Assembly (NCBI RefSeq): GCF_020172085.1
Contig: NZ_JAIVAT010000009.1
Location: forward strand, 281,886 to 345,885
Reading direction: 5' to 3'
DNA: 64,000 nucleotides
Origin: Rossellomorea aquimaris
Lineage (GTDB): Bacteria > Bacillota > Bacilli > Bacillales > Bacillaceae_B
Position 1 is the stretch's first letter. Every line of letters starts with the position of its first letter. The notes under the pieces were generated by a model that searched no databases, was not told the DNA's origin, and saw nothing but the letters and a program-made list of their open reading frames with translations. The position numbers and the translations under genes are program-made. Positions 15,412 to 24,545 of this stretch are shown here, one piece after another.

Positions 15412-16719
15412 TTACAGTTGAAAACGATATAATTTTCTAGGTCTTCCCCTGCCCCCGCTTTGTTCTTCACCGCTGATTTTCACAATACCGATCCGTTCCA
15501 TTTCAGTCAGGATCCTCCGGCCGTTCCGCTCTGTGCTTTTTAGCCAGCGGGAAAGGTCCTGGGAGGTTATCTCCTCTTTATCATAGTGACGCGAAAGGGA
15601 TAGTATTTTGGAAACGATGGCCGAACTGACCGTTGCGTCCTTGAAGGCTTTCTTCCATTCATCCCCCAGGTTGTTCAGTGAGTAGGTAATGGATGTTGTG
15701 GATGGAAGGATTTCCGTCACCGTCTTATCTTCATTGACACTGACGACGATGGACGATTCGTGCTTTCTCGCATGCTGAAACGCAAGACGGACATGGTGCT
15801 CTGCTTCCAACACGGTGACTCCGAATCCTAATCCCACCCGGATATCCAAATCTGTATGAACCTTCACCTCCTGAGTCAGGGTGGAGAAAATCGATTCCTT
15901 TTCATGAAGGTCCAGTTCCCCACGCGTGGTATATACAAAGAATAATCCATCTCCAAGCTGAACCATGGATCCGTTGATTTTTTGGGCGATATCTAGGAGG
16001 TTCCGTTTCAAATCCAGCTCCTGATGCTTCATTTTATACGAAAAATGGGACTCGTCCAGTGTTTGCGTGGAGTAGATCACTTCGATCCCGACGATGGCAA
16101 TCTGTGATTTCTGATACTTTCTGGACTGGGCCCTTTCTAGTAAATATTGTAGGATCATCCGGATGGATAAATTCGTCGGCACGACACGGTAGCATGGGAT
16201 GCCCATTTCGGTCAGGCTCTTTTGCACACTTTGGATACATGTAATGGCGGTTTCAATTTCACCTTTTTCGTAAAGGGTACGGTGATGGTCGATAAGTTCA
16301 GCGGCACTGCGATATCCTTCATACGGATAGCTTGCGATATGGAGCTGATCAAAGGAATGAAACGCCAAAGCCGTTTCAATTTCCTCTTTTGAAATCGTAT
16401 CAATACTGATTTTATGTAGTAGACGTTGTTCTTTCAGCTGCGCCTCTAATAATGCCCCGAAGAAGCTTGATCCGTGTAGGGGAGGATAGCTCCCTTCCTT
16501 TTCCGAGATCCAACCTTTTTCAAGAGCATAGTAAAAAGGAGACTGCCCTGAGAAGAACCATTGATCAACAAGACCTCGGTTACTCTCTAAGATGTGCTCG
16601 ATTTCATCCACTTGATCGTAGGGAAAGTTCACAAGTTCAATACTTTCAAAATACGTTGCTACATGAGTTATCCGTTTGATCGAATCATCAGGACCGATGA
16701 CACCAATTTTCACTAACAA
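15412..16719 (-). CDS. Winged-helix transcriptional regulator with GGDEF/cyclase-like middle domain
   Basis: A 435-residue cytosolic protein. The N-terminus (MLVKIGVIGPDDS, then a region with FFSGQSPFYYAL) looks like a ligand-sensing domain. The middle (VGIEVIYSTQT, LGDGLFFVYTT, VRLAFQHARKHE) has the strand-helix pattern of nucleotide-cyclase/GGDEF-like folds seen in PucR-type regulators. The C-terminus (DLSRWLKSTERNGRRIL, GRGRPRKLYRF) is a winged helix with a basic wing. The start is TTG 16719, with AGGTGA 7 bases upstream lying inside the end of the preceding gene; only 3 bases separate the genes, so translation is probably coupled. As the last gene of the M20 operon it probably controls its own operon and abgT through the shared operator. 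I do not recognise a named homologue. Confidence 0.7.
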   Translation of the reverse strand: MLVKIGVIGPDDSIKRITHVATYFESIELVNFPYDQVDEIEHILESNRGLVDQWFFSGQSPFYYALEKGWISEKEGSYPPLHGSSFFGALLEAQLKEQRLLHKISIDTISKEEIETALAFHSFDQLHIASYPYEGYRSAAELIDHHRTLYEKGEIETAITCIQSVQKSLTEMGIPCYRVVPTNLSIRMILQYLLERAQSRKYQKSQIAIVGIEVIYSTQTLDESHFSYKMKHQELDLKRNLLDIAQKINGSMVQLGDGLFFVYTTRGELDLHEKESIFSTLTQEVKVHTDLDIRVGLGFGVTVLEAEHHVRLAFQHARKHESSIVVSVNEDKTVTEILPSTTSITYSLNNLGDEWKKAFKDATVSSAIVSKILSLSRHYDKEEITSQDLSRWLKSTERNGRRILTEMERIGIVKISGEEQSGGRGRPRKLYRFQL

Positions 16720-16722
16720 TGA

Positions 16723-17955
16723 TTATTCACCTGCTTCTTGCTGTAATACTTCAGCTAGAATCTCGACTCCTGCATGTAAGTCTTCGGGCGTGCTATGCTC
16801 CTTCGGATGGTGGCTGATCCCTTTTTCACAAGAGATGAACACTAATGCAGACGGCCATTTTGCCGCCATGTTCATGACATCATGTCCCGCTCCGCTGTCC
16901 ATTACCAAGGTTTTGTAACCGAGATTTTCTCCGGCAAACTTCGCCCTGGAGGTCAGCTCTTCATCTAAAAGAACAGAAGGATTATCTACAAGAGTTTCTA
17001 CTTTGATTGTAACATTAAATGCTTTCTCGACGCTTCGGCATTTTTCAATGATGTGATCTGCCATTTCTCGTTTCAAGTGATCGTCGACGGAGCGGATATC
17101 GATTCCCGCTTCTGCGTAACCGGGGATGACATTCATGACGTTCGGTTTTACGTCTAGAGTGCTGACGGTTGCCACGAGGGGTTTCGAGGATCGATTGGAC
17201 AGTTTTTCAGCCTCTTCGGAAACGAATGTAATGAGTGGGGCAAGGGCCACAAGGGCATCGTTTCTTTTTCCCATCGGAGTCGTACCTGTATGCCCGGCCA
17301 TGCCTTCTACTTTCACTTTCAACCGGATCGGGCAGGCCACGCCACGGACGATTCCGAACTGAGCCCCATGATCTTCAATTTGAGTTCCTTGTTCGATATG
17401 GATTTCAATGAAAGAAAGGATTTCATCTAGGGGTCGTTCCGCTTTTTCTATGGACGACCAGTCTAAGCCTGTAGATTCCACAGCGTCCTTAATACTTGTC
17501 CCGTGCCGGTCTTTAACGTTTTCTACCGATTTATCGAGGATTCCTGCCACACTCTTACTCCCAATGGTCGAAACACCGAAACGAGCTGATTCCTCAGAGG
17601 CAAAGCAGACTACTTCTATGGAGTGGTGAGGTTTGAATCCCCGGTCCTTCAGTACTTTTACGGCACCAAGACCACAGAGGACACCGGCTGCACCGTCATA
17701 ACCGCCTCCATTTTCGACCGTATCGAGATGAGACCCTGTCAGAACGGCTTGTGGATTTACTCCTTCCCATCTGGCAAAAAGGTTTCCTGCATCGTCTTTG
17801 CGCACAGATAATCCCAGATTTTCTGCCACTTCACGAAAGACATCCATTGAAGCCAGCTCTTCCTTTGAATATCCTAATCTCGTAAATCCATCGGGCTGGT
17901 CCATGGTATCGACCAGGTTTAATGCTTTTAACGTTGTATCCAACCATCCCTTCAA
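16723..17955 (-). CDS. M20 hydantoinase/carbamoylase-type amidohydrolase
   Basis: A zinc-dependent amidase of the N-carbamoyl-amino-acid hydrolase / allantoate amidohydrolase group, 410 residues, the usual length. Metal and catalytic motifs: TGSHLDTVENGGGYDGAAG (His-Asp pair and bridging Asp), CFASEESARFG (Glu-Glu) and IHIEQG (His), with a C-terminal metal His in GISHHPKEHS. The dimerisation insert starts near GMAGHTGTTPMG. The start is a TTG overlapping the previous stop by 4 bases (TTGA), with GAGGAGG 7 bases upstream. Substrates in the family are N-carbamoyl or ureido acids; here the AbgT context suggests an imported amide. It could also be a peptidase-like deacylase. Confidence 0.85.
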   Translation of the reverse strand: MKGWLDTTLKALNLVDTMDQPDGFTRLGYSKEELASMDVFREVAENLGLSVRKDDAGNLFARWEGVNPQAVLTGSHLDTVENGGGYDGAAGVLCGLGAVKVLKDRGFKPHHSIEVVCFASEESARFGVSTIGSKSVAGILDKSVENVKDRHGTSIKDAVESTGLDWSSIEKAERPLDEILSFIEIHIEQGTQIEDHGAQFGIVRGVACPIRLKVKVEGMAGHTGTTPMGKRNDALVALAPLITFVSEEAEKLSNRSSKPLVATVSTLDVKPNVMNVIPGYAEAGIDIRSVDDHLKREMADHIIEKCRSVEKAFNVTIKVETLVDNPSVLLDEELTSRAKFAGENLGYKTLVMDSGAGHDVMNMAAKWPSALVFISCEKGISHHPKEHSTPEDLHAGVEILAEVLQQEAGE

Positions 17956-19271
17956 TTTATAGCCTCCTCAGTTTGTTGTGATCTTTTAAAAATCAAGCGG
18001 GCAAAGGCATCTACAGCGACCTGCAGGACATTTTCTTCAAAATCGAATTCGTGATGGTGATGTCCGTTTTTCAATGGTGTGCCAAAGACCATGAACGTTG
18101 CGCTTCCGCCCTGCCTTTGCACTTCATTGATCATATAGGTTACATCCTCAGATGCCTTTAACGGGAAGTCGTTAAGAACTTCTGATAGATAGGGGCTTTC
18201 TTCCTTTACTTCTTTTAACCACCGAATCCATTCTTCGTCGCACTGCGCTTCCACTGTTTCCCCTACCAGATTAATTTCCGTTTCCACACCATAGAGATCT
18301 CCTGATGCCTGGAGAATTCGGTGGGCCTCTTTTAGCATATACTGATTGATTTTGGTCGTTTCTCCCCTTGTTTCCACTTCGAGATGCGCTTCATCCGCAA
18401 TGATGTTTCGTCCTGTTCCTGCTTGAAGCTTTCCAACATTGATTCTGGTCGCCCCATCCGAATGACGTGGAATAGTATAGAGGTGCAGGCTGGCAGCAGC
18501 CGCAGCGAGGAGAGCATTCTTCCCTTTCTCGGGCTCGAGGCCTGCGTGTGCGGATTTCCCTTTATACGTGACGTTGATTTTGGAAGACGCGAGGAAAGAA
18601 TGAGTCGTAGCATAGACCCTTCCGACCTTTGTGTCCCGGATTCCGATATGACCGCTTGCAAAGTAATCGACATCCTTAAGCCAACCTTTTTCCACCATGG
18701 CCTTCGATCCCCTGCCACCTTCCTCAGCCGGTTGAAAAAGGATCGTGAACCTGCCTTCAAGTTCCTCTTTATATGCTGATAAGAAGCTTGCCACACCGAT
18801 CCCGATGGTAGCGTGGCCGTCATGTCCGCAGGCATGCATGACGTCTTGGTTGCGTGAGTTGAATTTCTCACTTGTAGGAAAGTGCTCTGGGTTTTGCGAC
18901 TCATTGATAGGCAAGGCATCAATGTCAAAACGAAACGCCATATGCGGCCCGGGCTTCCCTGTGTCTAAAGTGGCTGCCAGACCTGTGTGTCCACCTTTCA
19001 TTTGATTCAACCAGCTCTTCTCCACCCCTTCTTTCAGGGCACGTTCTTCTTGAAGAGATAAATAGTCTTCAACGGGAACCCCCATCCGGACTTCAGATTC
19101 CAAAGCATCTTGTCCAAGATGAACCTTGAAACCGAGATCGACCAGTTCCTTGCCAATAAGATAGGTGGTCACATACTCAGTAAATCCGAGTTCAGGGTTT
19201 TGATGAAAAGTACGCCTGAAAGTAGTGAGAGTCGGCTTTAGTGCTTTAATAAACTGTTCGAGTGGAGTCAT
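17952..19271 (-). CDS. abgA: M20 amidohydrolase, AbgA-like (aminobenzoyl-glutamate hydrolase type)
   Basis: Of the two aminobenzoyl-glutamate hydrolase subunits known in E. coli, AbgA has an insert between the N-terminal helix and the first metal motif; this protein has the same build (residues about 45-95, HLGQDALESEVRMG and LSLQEERALKEG). Motifs: FRFDIDALPI, MHACGHDGHATIG (metal Asp/His), FQPAEEGGRG (Glu pair), KSAHAG (dimerisation domain) and a C-terminal HHHHEFDFEE metal region. Length 439, as expected. ATG 19271 overlaps the previous stop by 4 bases and has AGGAG 8 bases before it. Activity probably removes an amide-linked amino acid from an imported conjugate. Confidence 0.85.
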   Translation of the reverse strand: MTPLEQFIKALKPTLTTFRRTFHQNPELGFTEYVTTYLIGKELVDLGFKVHLGQDALESEVRMGVPVEDYLSLQEERALKEGVEKSWLNQMKGGHTGLAATLDTGKPGPHMAFRFDIDALPINESQNPEHFPTSEKFNSRNQDVMHACGHDGHATIGIGVASFLSAYKEELEGRFTILFQPAEEGGRGSKAMVEKGWLKDVDYFASGHIGIRDTKVGRVYATTHSFLASSKINVTYKGKSAHAGLEPEKGKNALLAAAAASLHLYTIPRHSDGATRINVGKLQAGTGRNIIADEAHLEVETRGETTKINQYMLKEAHRILQASGDLYGVETEINLVGETVEAQCDEEWIRWLKEVKEESPYLSEVLNDFPLKASEDVTYMINEVQRQGGSATFMVFGTPLKNGHHHHEFDFEENVLQVAVDAFARLIFKRSQQTEEAIN

Positions 19272-20470
19272 TTGCGAGTCTCCTCTTTATTAAGGTTCTT
19301 TAATGTATCAAGTGCCAACTTGGACATCACTTCTACGCCTTTACTTAGAGCACGTTCATCCAACTTAAACCGGGGATCATGAAGGGGATATTGAGGTTCT
19401 GAATCCTTCACAGACGTTCCCAACCAGTAGAAGGCTCCGGGATATTTCTGAAGGAAACGGGAAAAATCTTCCCCTCCAAGAGATGGCGATACGGTTGGGG
19501 TCGCGTCTTCCCCAAGAACCTTCCGGGCAGCATTCCGTACTTCATCTGCCCATTGAGGTGAATTGATCGTCGCCGGATAGCCGTCCAAGTATTCAATGGT
19601 CATCTGGGCATCAAAACTCTTCCCTATCCCTTCTACAATGGAATAGAAACGGTTCTTCACCATCTCTTTCACTTCCGGTTTAAACGTACGAATCGTTCCT
19701 TCAAGGTTCACTTCATCCGCGATGACATTGTATCGATAGCCTCCCTCAATTTTCCCAATAGTAAGGACCGCGGAATCAATGGGATCGGTGTTCCTGCTTA
19801 CGATCGTTTGAAGCTGGGTGATGAGGTTATTCGCGATGATGATGGCGTCATTAGACTGATGGGGCATGCTCGCATGTCCACCGGAACCCTTGACCGTAAT
19901 CTTAAAGCGGTCTGACGCACCCATGATCTCGTTGTGTACAACCCCAACTTCCCCGACAGGCAGATCCGGCCACACATGCTGTCCGAAAATGACGTCAGGT
20001 GTATATTCATCAAACACCCCATCGTCCATCATCTGCTGCGATCCCCCGACAGGTGCATTTTCCTCTGCAGGTTGAAAGACAAGGAGGATGGTACCCGCTA
20101 TTTCCGACTTCAATTGATGGAGCACTTTCCCTGTTCCGATGAGCATAGACGTATGGGCGTCGTGGCCGCAGGCATGCATCTTATTCTGGATGGTGGATTT
20201 GTAGGGAAGATCGTTTTCTTCCTGGATGGGAAGGGCATCAATATCGGCTCTAAGGGCGATCGTTCCGCCTGGCTTTTCACCTTGTATGATACCGAGGACA
20301 CCTGTCTTTGCATAACCGGTTTTAAATGGGATGCCTGCTTCGGACAATTTCTTCTGAATCGTTTTAGATGTTTCATACTCTTCCCCACTCACCTCCGGAT
20401 ACTGGTGAAGATGTCTGCGCATATCAATGACTTCATTCTCTACTGATTGGACAAGCTGCTTTAATTCCAT
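19268..20470 (-). CDS. M20 amidohydrolase (AbgB/HipO/amino-acylase type)
   Basis: First gene of the operon, 400 residues. Typical M20D motifs: LRADIDALPIQEEN, MHACGHDAHTSMLIG, FQPAEENAPVGG, GQHVWPDLPVGE, GGHASMPHQSNDAII and SLGGEDFSRFLQKYPG with the C-terminal metal ligand region. Such enzymes hydrolyse N-acyl amino acids (hippurate, N-acetyl-cysteine, indole-acetyl conjugates) or act with AbgA. AAGGAG precedes the ATG at a normal distance. The promoter region carries the AAGGAA-N3-TTCCTT operator. Three M20 enzymes in one transcript suggest a route for a substrate with several amide bonds, or a broad scavenging role. Confidence 0.88.
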   Translation of the reverse strand: MELKQLVQSVENEVIDMRRHLHQYPEVSGEEYETSKTIQKKLSEAGIPFKTGYAKTGVLGIIQGEKPGGTIALRADIDALPIQEENDLPYKSTIQNKMHACGHDAHTSMLIGTGKVLHQLKSEIAGTILLVFQPAEENAPVGGSQQMMDDGVFDEYTPDVIFGQHVWPDLPVGEVGVVHNEIMGASDRFKITVKGSGGHASMPHQSNDAIIIANNLITQLQTIVSRNTDPIDSAVLTIGKIEGGYRYNVIADEVNLEGTIRTFKPEVKEMVKNRFYSIVEGIGKSFDAQMTIEYLDGYPATINSPQWADEVRNAARKVLGEDATPTVSPSLGGEDFSRFLQKYPGAFYWLGTSVKDSEPQYPLHDPRFKLDERALSKGVEVMSKLALDTLKNLNKEETRK

Positions 20471-20503
20471 GAAAAATCTCCTTTTTCCGTCGATTGATTA
20501 TTT

Positions 20504-20534
20504 AAGGAAAAGTTCCTTAATAATACCGTTAATA
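20504..20534 (-). promoter_or_regulatory. Composite operator upstream of the M20 operon
   Basis: AAGGAA-N3-TTCCTT (20504-20518), 7 bases, CCGTTAATA (20526-20534). This is the same arrangement as upstream of abgT. It lies about 35 bases before the start codon on the minus strand, a place where a bound protein would block transcription. Confidence 0.65.
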
Positions 20535-20602
20535 TATACATTCGCTAACCAATTTGGAAATCCCTCTTTCAGTGGAAAAGTTTTTTGAGCCCAGTACTTT
20601 TT

Positions 20603-20690
20603 GAGGGACGGACCTCACGATTTTTTCAGGGAATCCTGTTCTTATCACAAATAACACTCCTGGAGTTGACATAACAGAGGTCCGTCCCTC
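20603..20690. repeat. GAGGGACGGACCT repeat pair, inverted, with spacer
   Basis: GAGGGACGGACCTC (20603-20616) and its reverse complement (20677-20690) flank 60 bases of unrelated sequence. It belongs to a dispersed family also found at 21929-22015, 46681-46735 and as single motifs elsewhere. Confidence 0.75.
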
Positions 20691-20731
20691 TTTCCTTTTC
20701 CCCTCCCACCCATTACACTGAAGGAAATACT

Positions 20732-21922
20732 ATGATAAAGGATGGTTGGATGAACCGTTTTGTTGAGAGAGTCGAGCTTTATTTTTTGAGTGAGAATCCG
20801 TTTGTGCAGAGGTATGCGATTGAGATGTTGGAGGATACGTATTTACCTTGTGGGAAGACATTATTGACCGGGTTAAGGGCCGTTGACCGCGGTCTAGTTT
20901 CGGAGTATCCTTCTTCTGTGCTCCCAAACCTGATGTACCTGCCACTAAATGAGGAAGGGGTCATGGAGGTCATTAATCGATTAAAGAGTCTTGGCAATGA
21001 GGACGACGATCGGTTTTTTTATATTCAATTACTGCTAAATGCTGATACTGATTTGTTAATTGCATACAAAAATGAAGTCAAAAGCTTTGTGGGTGATGGT
21101 CAATTAGCAGACATTGTAAAACTTCCTTCTTTGACGGCTGAGGAGCTCTACAAGGATCTTGCTGACATTAGCGTTTACTTAGATAATGAAAGATTTAATC
21201 AATCCCTTTATGACCATGGTAAAAGAATCATAAAAGAGTTGATCAATAAAAACGAGATCGAAAGTTGGGAAATACAAGCGGGACTGCAAGATAGCGTGGA
21301 GAATATTGATGGGTTTGATTTTAACGGGATCTTCATCGTTTATTCTTCAGGTGAACTTCGTGAAGAAAACGTGGTCCCACAGTTAGTTAATCTCTTCAAA
21401 GATGAAGACGAAAGTGATACGTTATTCGAGGAAGTAGCCAATGCCCTTGTAAAAATTGGGACGGACCAAGTGGTACGCGAGGTTGAAAAAGTAGCCCTCT
21501 TTGGAAATACCTATTTCTACACGCTGGATGTTCTTGGCAGAATAAAAACCAAAGAAGCAGAACAAGCTCTGTTAAGATTATTTGACCGAACGAACGATGT
21601 GACCGCTAAAACACTGATTGCAGATTATTTATGCCAGCAGCTGTCAACAGATGCGATTCCAAAAATTGAAGCGCTCATCGATGAAGGCTATGATGAAAAC
21701 ATGCTTTGTCTAGAAGAATCCCTTTACGTCAACTGCATCATGAACGAGATCAAGCATCCAAAACTCCCTATGTGGAGAAAAGTGATGGAAGAAGTCGAAT
21801 ACCCATCAATGAATGAGCCGCCGCTTATCGCTCCTCAACCTGCACAAACCGGAGACAAAGTTGGACGCAACGACCCCTGTCCATGTGGAAGCGGAAAAAA
21901 ACACAAAAAGTGCTGCCTATAA
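20732..21922 (+). CDS. SEC-C motif protein with HEAT-like helical repeats
   Basis: A cytosolic, acidic, mostly helical protein of 396 residues. The body shows repeated helix pairs (FVQRYAIEMLEDTYL, NVVPQLVNLFKDED, EVANALVKIGTDQVV, EQALLRLFDRTND) like HEAT/PBS repeats. The C-terminus NDPCPCGSGKKHKKCCL is a SEC-C zinc motif, the same type used at the end of SecA to contact SecB or ribosomes. Function is unknown; protein-protein contact is likely. ATG 20732 has AAGGA upstream; ATG 20750 with AAAGGATGG is an alternative start. The gene is bracketed on both sides by GGGACGGACCT repeats and is the only plus-strand gene between 6.3 and 31.8 kb. Confidence 0.8.
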   Translation: MIKDGWMNRFVERVELYFLSENPFVQRYAIEMLEDTYLPCGKTLLTGLRAVDRGLVSEYPSSVLPNLMYLPLNEEGVMEVINRLKSLGNEDDDRFFYIQLLLNADTDLLIAYKNEVKSFVGDGQLADIVKLPSLTAEELYKDLADISVYLDNERFNQSLYDHGKRIIKELINKNEIESWEIQAGLQDSVENIDGFDFNGIFIVYSSGELREENVVPQLVNLFKDEDESDTLFEEVANALVKIGTDQVVREVEKVALFGNTYFYTLDVLGRIKTKEAEQALLRLFDRTNDVTAKTLIADYLCQQLSTDAIPKIEALIDEGYDENMLCLEESLYVNCIMNEIKHPKLPMWRKVMEEVEYPSMNEPPLIAPQPAQTGDKVGRNDPCPCGSGKKHKKCCL

Positions 21923-21928
21923 CAGATT

Positions 21929-22015
21929 AGGGACGGACCTCCGCATTTTCATGCGGAAGCCCGTCCCTTTAACGTTTATTCACTTAAATTGGGTGCTTTT
22001 TGAGGTCCGTCCCTC
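21929..22015. repeat. GAGGGACGGACCT repeat cluster (hairpin plus half copy)
   Basis: AGGGACGG (21929-21936) pairs with CCGTCCCT (21961-21968) around an inner CCGCAT/ATGCGG stem. A separate GAGGTCCGTCCCTC half copy lies at 22002-22015 and touches the stop codon of metQ. It may serve as the 3' end of the SEC-C gene and of metQ. Confidence 0.75.
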
Positions 22016-22830
22016 TATTTCATCCACTCCGGCTTGCCGAAGCCTTTGAATTCTTTGTCGATGACTTTTTCGAATTCTTCCGCTTCTACAACTGCTTTGA
22101 TGTCTTTGGCGAGTTGGGAGTCGACGTCTTTTGCGTTCACTACTACACGGTTACGGTATTGGTCGGGCATATCTTCAAGCTGAAGGGCATCCAGCAAGTC
22201 CATGTCAGCCGCAAGTGCGTAGTTGCCTGGTACTGCTGACAGGTCCACACTGTCGACGGCTCTTGGAAGCTGTGCTGCTTCGATTGGCTTGAACTGCAGG
22301 TTTTTCACATTTTCATCAATGTCTTTCTCTGATACCGTCAGTGGATTCGTGTCCGGTTTTAACGTGATCAACTTGGCATCCTCAAGAATCTGAAACGCTC
22401 TTGCCGCGTTCGTCGGATCGTTCGGGATTGCGATGGCACTGCCTTCCTTGATGTCTTCAATCGACTTGAACTTCTGAGAGTAGATTCCCATCGGAGCCGT
22501 CGGAACGACAATCACTTCGGATAGATCCATGTTATGCTCCTTCGCGAAGGTCTCCATGTAGATTTTATGCTGGAACAGATTCGCATCAAGGTCTCCCTGG
22601 GCCAGCGCGTTATTGGGCTGGATATAATCACTGAATTCCTTCACTTCCACCGTGTATCCTTTTTCTTCAAGACCGGGCTTGATCGCCTTGGTCACCATAT
22701 CACTGTATGGACCGGATGTCGCTCCGATCGTCACTTCTTTTTTATCTTCCGAGCTTGCCTCTTCTCCTCCACAAGCCGCTAATACGCTCACTGTTAGTGC
22801 GAATGCTGCTACTAGTATCCACTTTTTCAC
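22015..22830 (-). CDS. metQ: Methionine ABC transporter substrate-binding lipoprotein
   Basis: MetQ captures methionine outside the membrane and delivers it to MetNP. The protein has a lipoprotein signal ending LAAC (Cys20) followed by a Gly-Gly-Glu linker. The NlpA/MetQ fold follows: VTIGATSGPYSDM, QGDLDANLFQHKIYM, IPNDPTNAARAFQILEDAKLI and DLSAVPGNYAL, all characteristic of the family. Length 271 is normal. The start is GTG with AGGAGG 8 bases upstream. It is the last gene of the metNPQ operon under the S-box at 24546-24692. Its stop codon overlaps a GGTCCGTCCCTC repeat. Confidence 0.95.
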   Translation of the reverse strand: MKKWILVAAFALTVSVLAACGGEEASSEDKKEVTIGATSGPYSDMVTKAIKPGLEEKGYTVEVKEFSDYIQPNNALAQGDLDANLFQHKIYMETFAKEHNMDLSEVIVVPTAPMGIYSQKFKSIEDIKEGSAIAIPNDPTNAARAFQILEDAKLITLKPDTNPLTVSEKDIDENVKNLQFKPIEAAQLPRAVDSVDLSAVPGNYALAADMDLLDALQLEDMPDQYRNRVVVNAKDVDSQLAKDIKAVVEAEEFEKVIDKEFKGFGKPEWMK

Positions 22831-22851
22831 TCGTTGTTCCTCCTAAAGTCG

Positions 22852-23517
22852 TTATCGTTTATCAACCAATCTAGCAAACACATCACCCGTATATTGGATG
22901 AGTTGAACCAAACAAATCAGAATCACGACGGTAGTGATCATCACCGTGTTGTCATATCGGTAATATCCGAAGCGGATAGCCAGGTCCCCGACCCCACCTC
23001 CACCGACGATGCCGGCCATAGCGGAATAGGCGACTAAACTGATCGTTGTAATCGTAATGGCCTGTATGACGGCCGGTCGTGCTTCAGGTAACAGCACATC
23101 TTTAATGATCATCCAAGGACTTGCCCCGACGGAAACCGAGGCTTCAATGACTCCCTTATCAATTTCCCTTAAAGACGTTTCTACCATTCTCGCAAAAAAT
23201 GGAATGCCTGCTACCGAAAGGGATACGGAAGCGGCCGTCGGTCCAATCGTCGTCCCTGTCAAAAATTTCGTCAAAGGTAAAAGGGCCACTAGTAATATGA
23301 TGAACGGAACTGAACGGACCATATTTACAACGAATCCGACCACCTTTTTTATAAAACTATTTTGTAAAAACAACCCTTTATCTGTCACAAATAGCAATAT
23401 CCCCAGTGGTAAGCCAAGCACAATCGCTACAGCCAGTGAGATCCCCACCATATACACCGTTTCAAAAAAGGCTTTATTCAATTCTGGTAAAATAGCAGTC
23501 AATGAATCAGGCAGCAT
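22852..23517 (-). CDS. metP: Methionine ABC transporter permease
   Basis: A polytopic membrane protein of 221 residues with five to six helices (for example VYMVGISLAVAIVLGLPLG). The ABC permease EAA-like loop is visible (ETSLREIDKGVIEASVSVGASPWMII), which docks the MetN ATPase. The start ATG lies inside the 3' end of metN (11-base overlap), indicating coupled translation. Also called MetI in other species. Confidence 0.93.
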   Translation of the reverse strand: MLPDSLTAILPELNKAFFETVYMVGISLAVAIVLGLPLGILLFVTDKGLFLQNSFIKKVVGFVVNMVRSVPFIILLVALLPLTKFLTGTTIGPTAASVSLSVAGIPFFARMVETSLREIDKGVIEASVSVGASPWMIIKDVLLPEARPAVIQAITITTISLVAYSAMAGIVGGGGVGDLAIRFGYYRYDNTVMITTVVILICLVQLIQYTGDVFARLVDKR

Positions 23518-24520
23518 CCGCTAGCACCTCCAGACTTTGTGTCTTCGCTGTGATATAGTGAATCGCCGCATCGATCTCACTCGACGGACCAATCAGCTCC
23601 ATGATGAAGATCCCGAGTGGAACGTCCTGAATATATTCAATCTTGCCATGAAGGATATTCCCCCTTACCTTGTACCGCTGAAACACCTCTGACACTACGC
23701 TTTCCTCAGCGATGGATCCTTTGAATTGGATTTTGATAAGCTTCCCCGTTCGTGATTCCACCAGATGAGGCGGCAGTTCGAATTGGAGAATCGTTTCGAT
23801 AAACTGCTTCGTCAAAGGCTGTTTCGGATTGGCAAACAGGTCATATACCGGTCCTTCCTCCACAATCTTCCCGTCCTGCATCACAGCCATCCGGTCGCAG
23901 ATTTCCTTCACCACTTCCATTTCGTGGGTGATGAGGACGATCGTCAATCCCAGTTCTTTGTTGATCTTCTTCAACAGCCTTAAAATCGATTTCGTCGTAT
24001 TCGGATCGAGAGCCGATGTCGCTTCGTCACAAAGTAATACGGATGGATTGTTTGCGAGGGCCCTTGCTATCCCTACTCTCTGCTTCTGTCCGCCGCTGAG
24101 CTGGGCAGGATAGGCATCCGCTTTGTCGGATAGACCGACCATCTCGAGAAGTTCAACGACTCTTGGTTTGATCTCAGCTTTTGGAACATGTGCCGCTTTC
24201 AAAGCAAAGGCCAGATTGTCAAAAACCGTTTTGGATTTAATGAGATGAAAATGCTGAAAGATCATACTCGTTTTCTGACGGGCGAGTCGAAGACCTTTTG
24301 GCGTGAGCTTCGTAAAATCCTGCCCATCAATGATGATCTCCCCTGATGTAGGGGTTTCCAATAGATTCAGACAGCGGATGAGAGAACTCTTCCCGGCTCC
24401 GCTGTATCCGACGATCCCGAAGATCTCTCCCTTTTGGATGGTGACAGAGACGTTATCAACACCAACCACCGTCTGCTTTTTTGTTTTGTATGTTTTCACT
24501 AGATTCCGGATCTCGATCAA
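23507..24520 (-). CDS. metN: Methionine ABC transporter ATP-binding protein
   Basis: The ATPase of the methionine importer. Walker A GYSGAGKSSLIR, signature LSGGQKQRVGIARAL, Walker B VLLCDEATSALD and the H-loop ITHEMEVV are all present. The C-terminal about 80 residues form the NIL regulatory domain (VSEVFQRYKVRGN), which binds methionine and inhibits transport when it is plentiful. TTG 24520 is preferred to GTG 24529: AGGGG is 8 bases before the TTG but abuts the GTG. The product is then 337 residues. First gene of the operon, preceded by a SAM riboswitch and its terminator. Confidence 0.93.
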   Translation of the reverse strand: MIEIRNLVKTYKTKKQTVVGVDNVSVTIQKGEIFGIVGYSGAGKSSLIRCLNLLETPTSGEIIIDGQDFTKLTPKGLRLARQKTSMIFQHFHLIKSKTVFDNLAFALKAAHVPKAEIKPRVVELLEMVGLSDKADAYPAQLSGGQKQRVGIARALANNPSVLLCDEATSALDPNTTKSILRLLKKINKELGLTIVLITHEMEVVKEICDRMAVMQDGKIVEEGPVYDLFANPKQPLTKQFIETILQFELPPHLVESRTGKLIKIQFKGSIAEESVVSEVFQRYKVRGNILHGKIEYIQDVPLGIFIMELIGPSSEIDAAIHYITAKTQSLEVLADAA

Positions 24521-24545
24521 TGTGCACACCCCTTTTTCTCCAATA

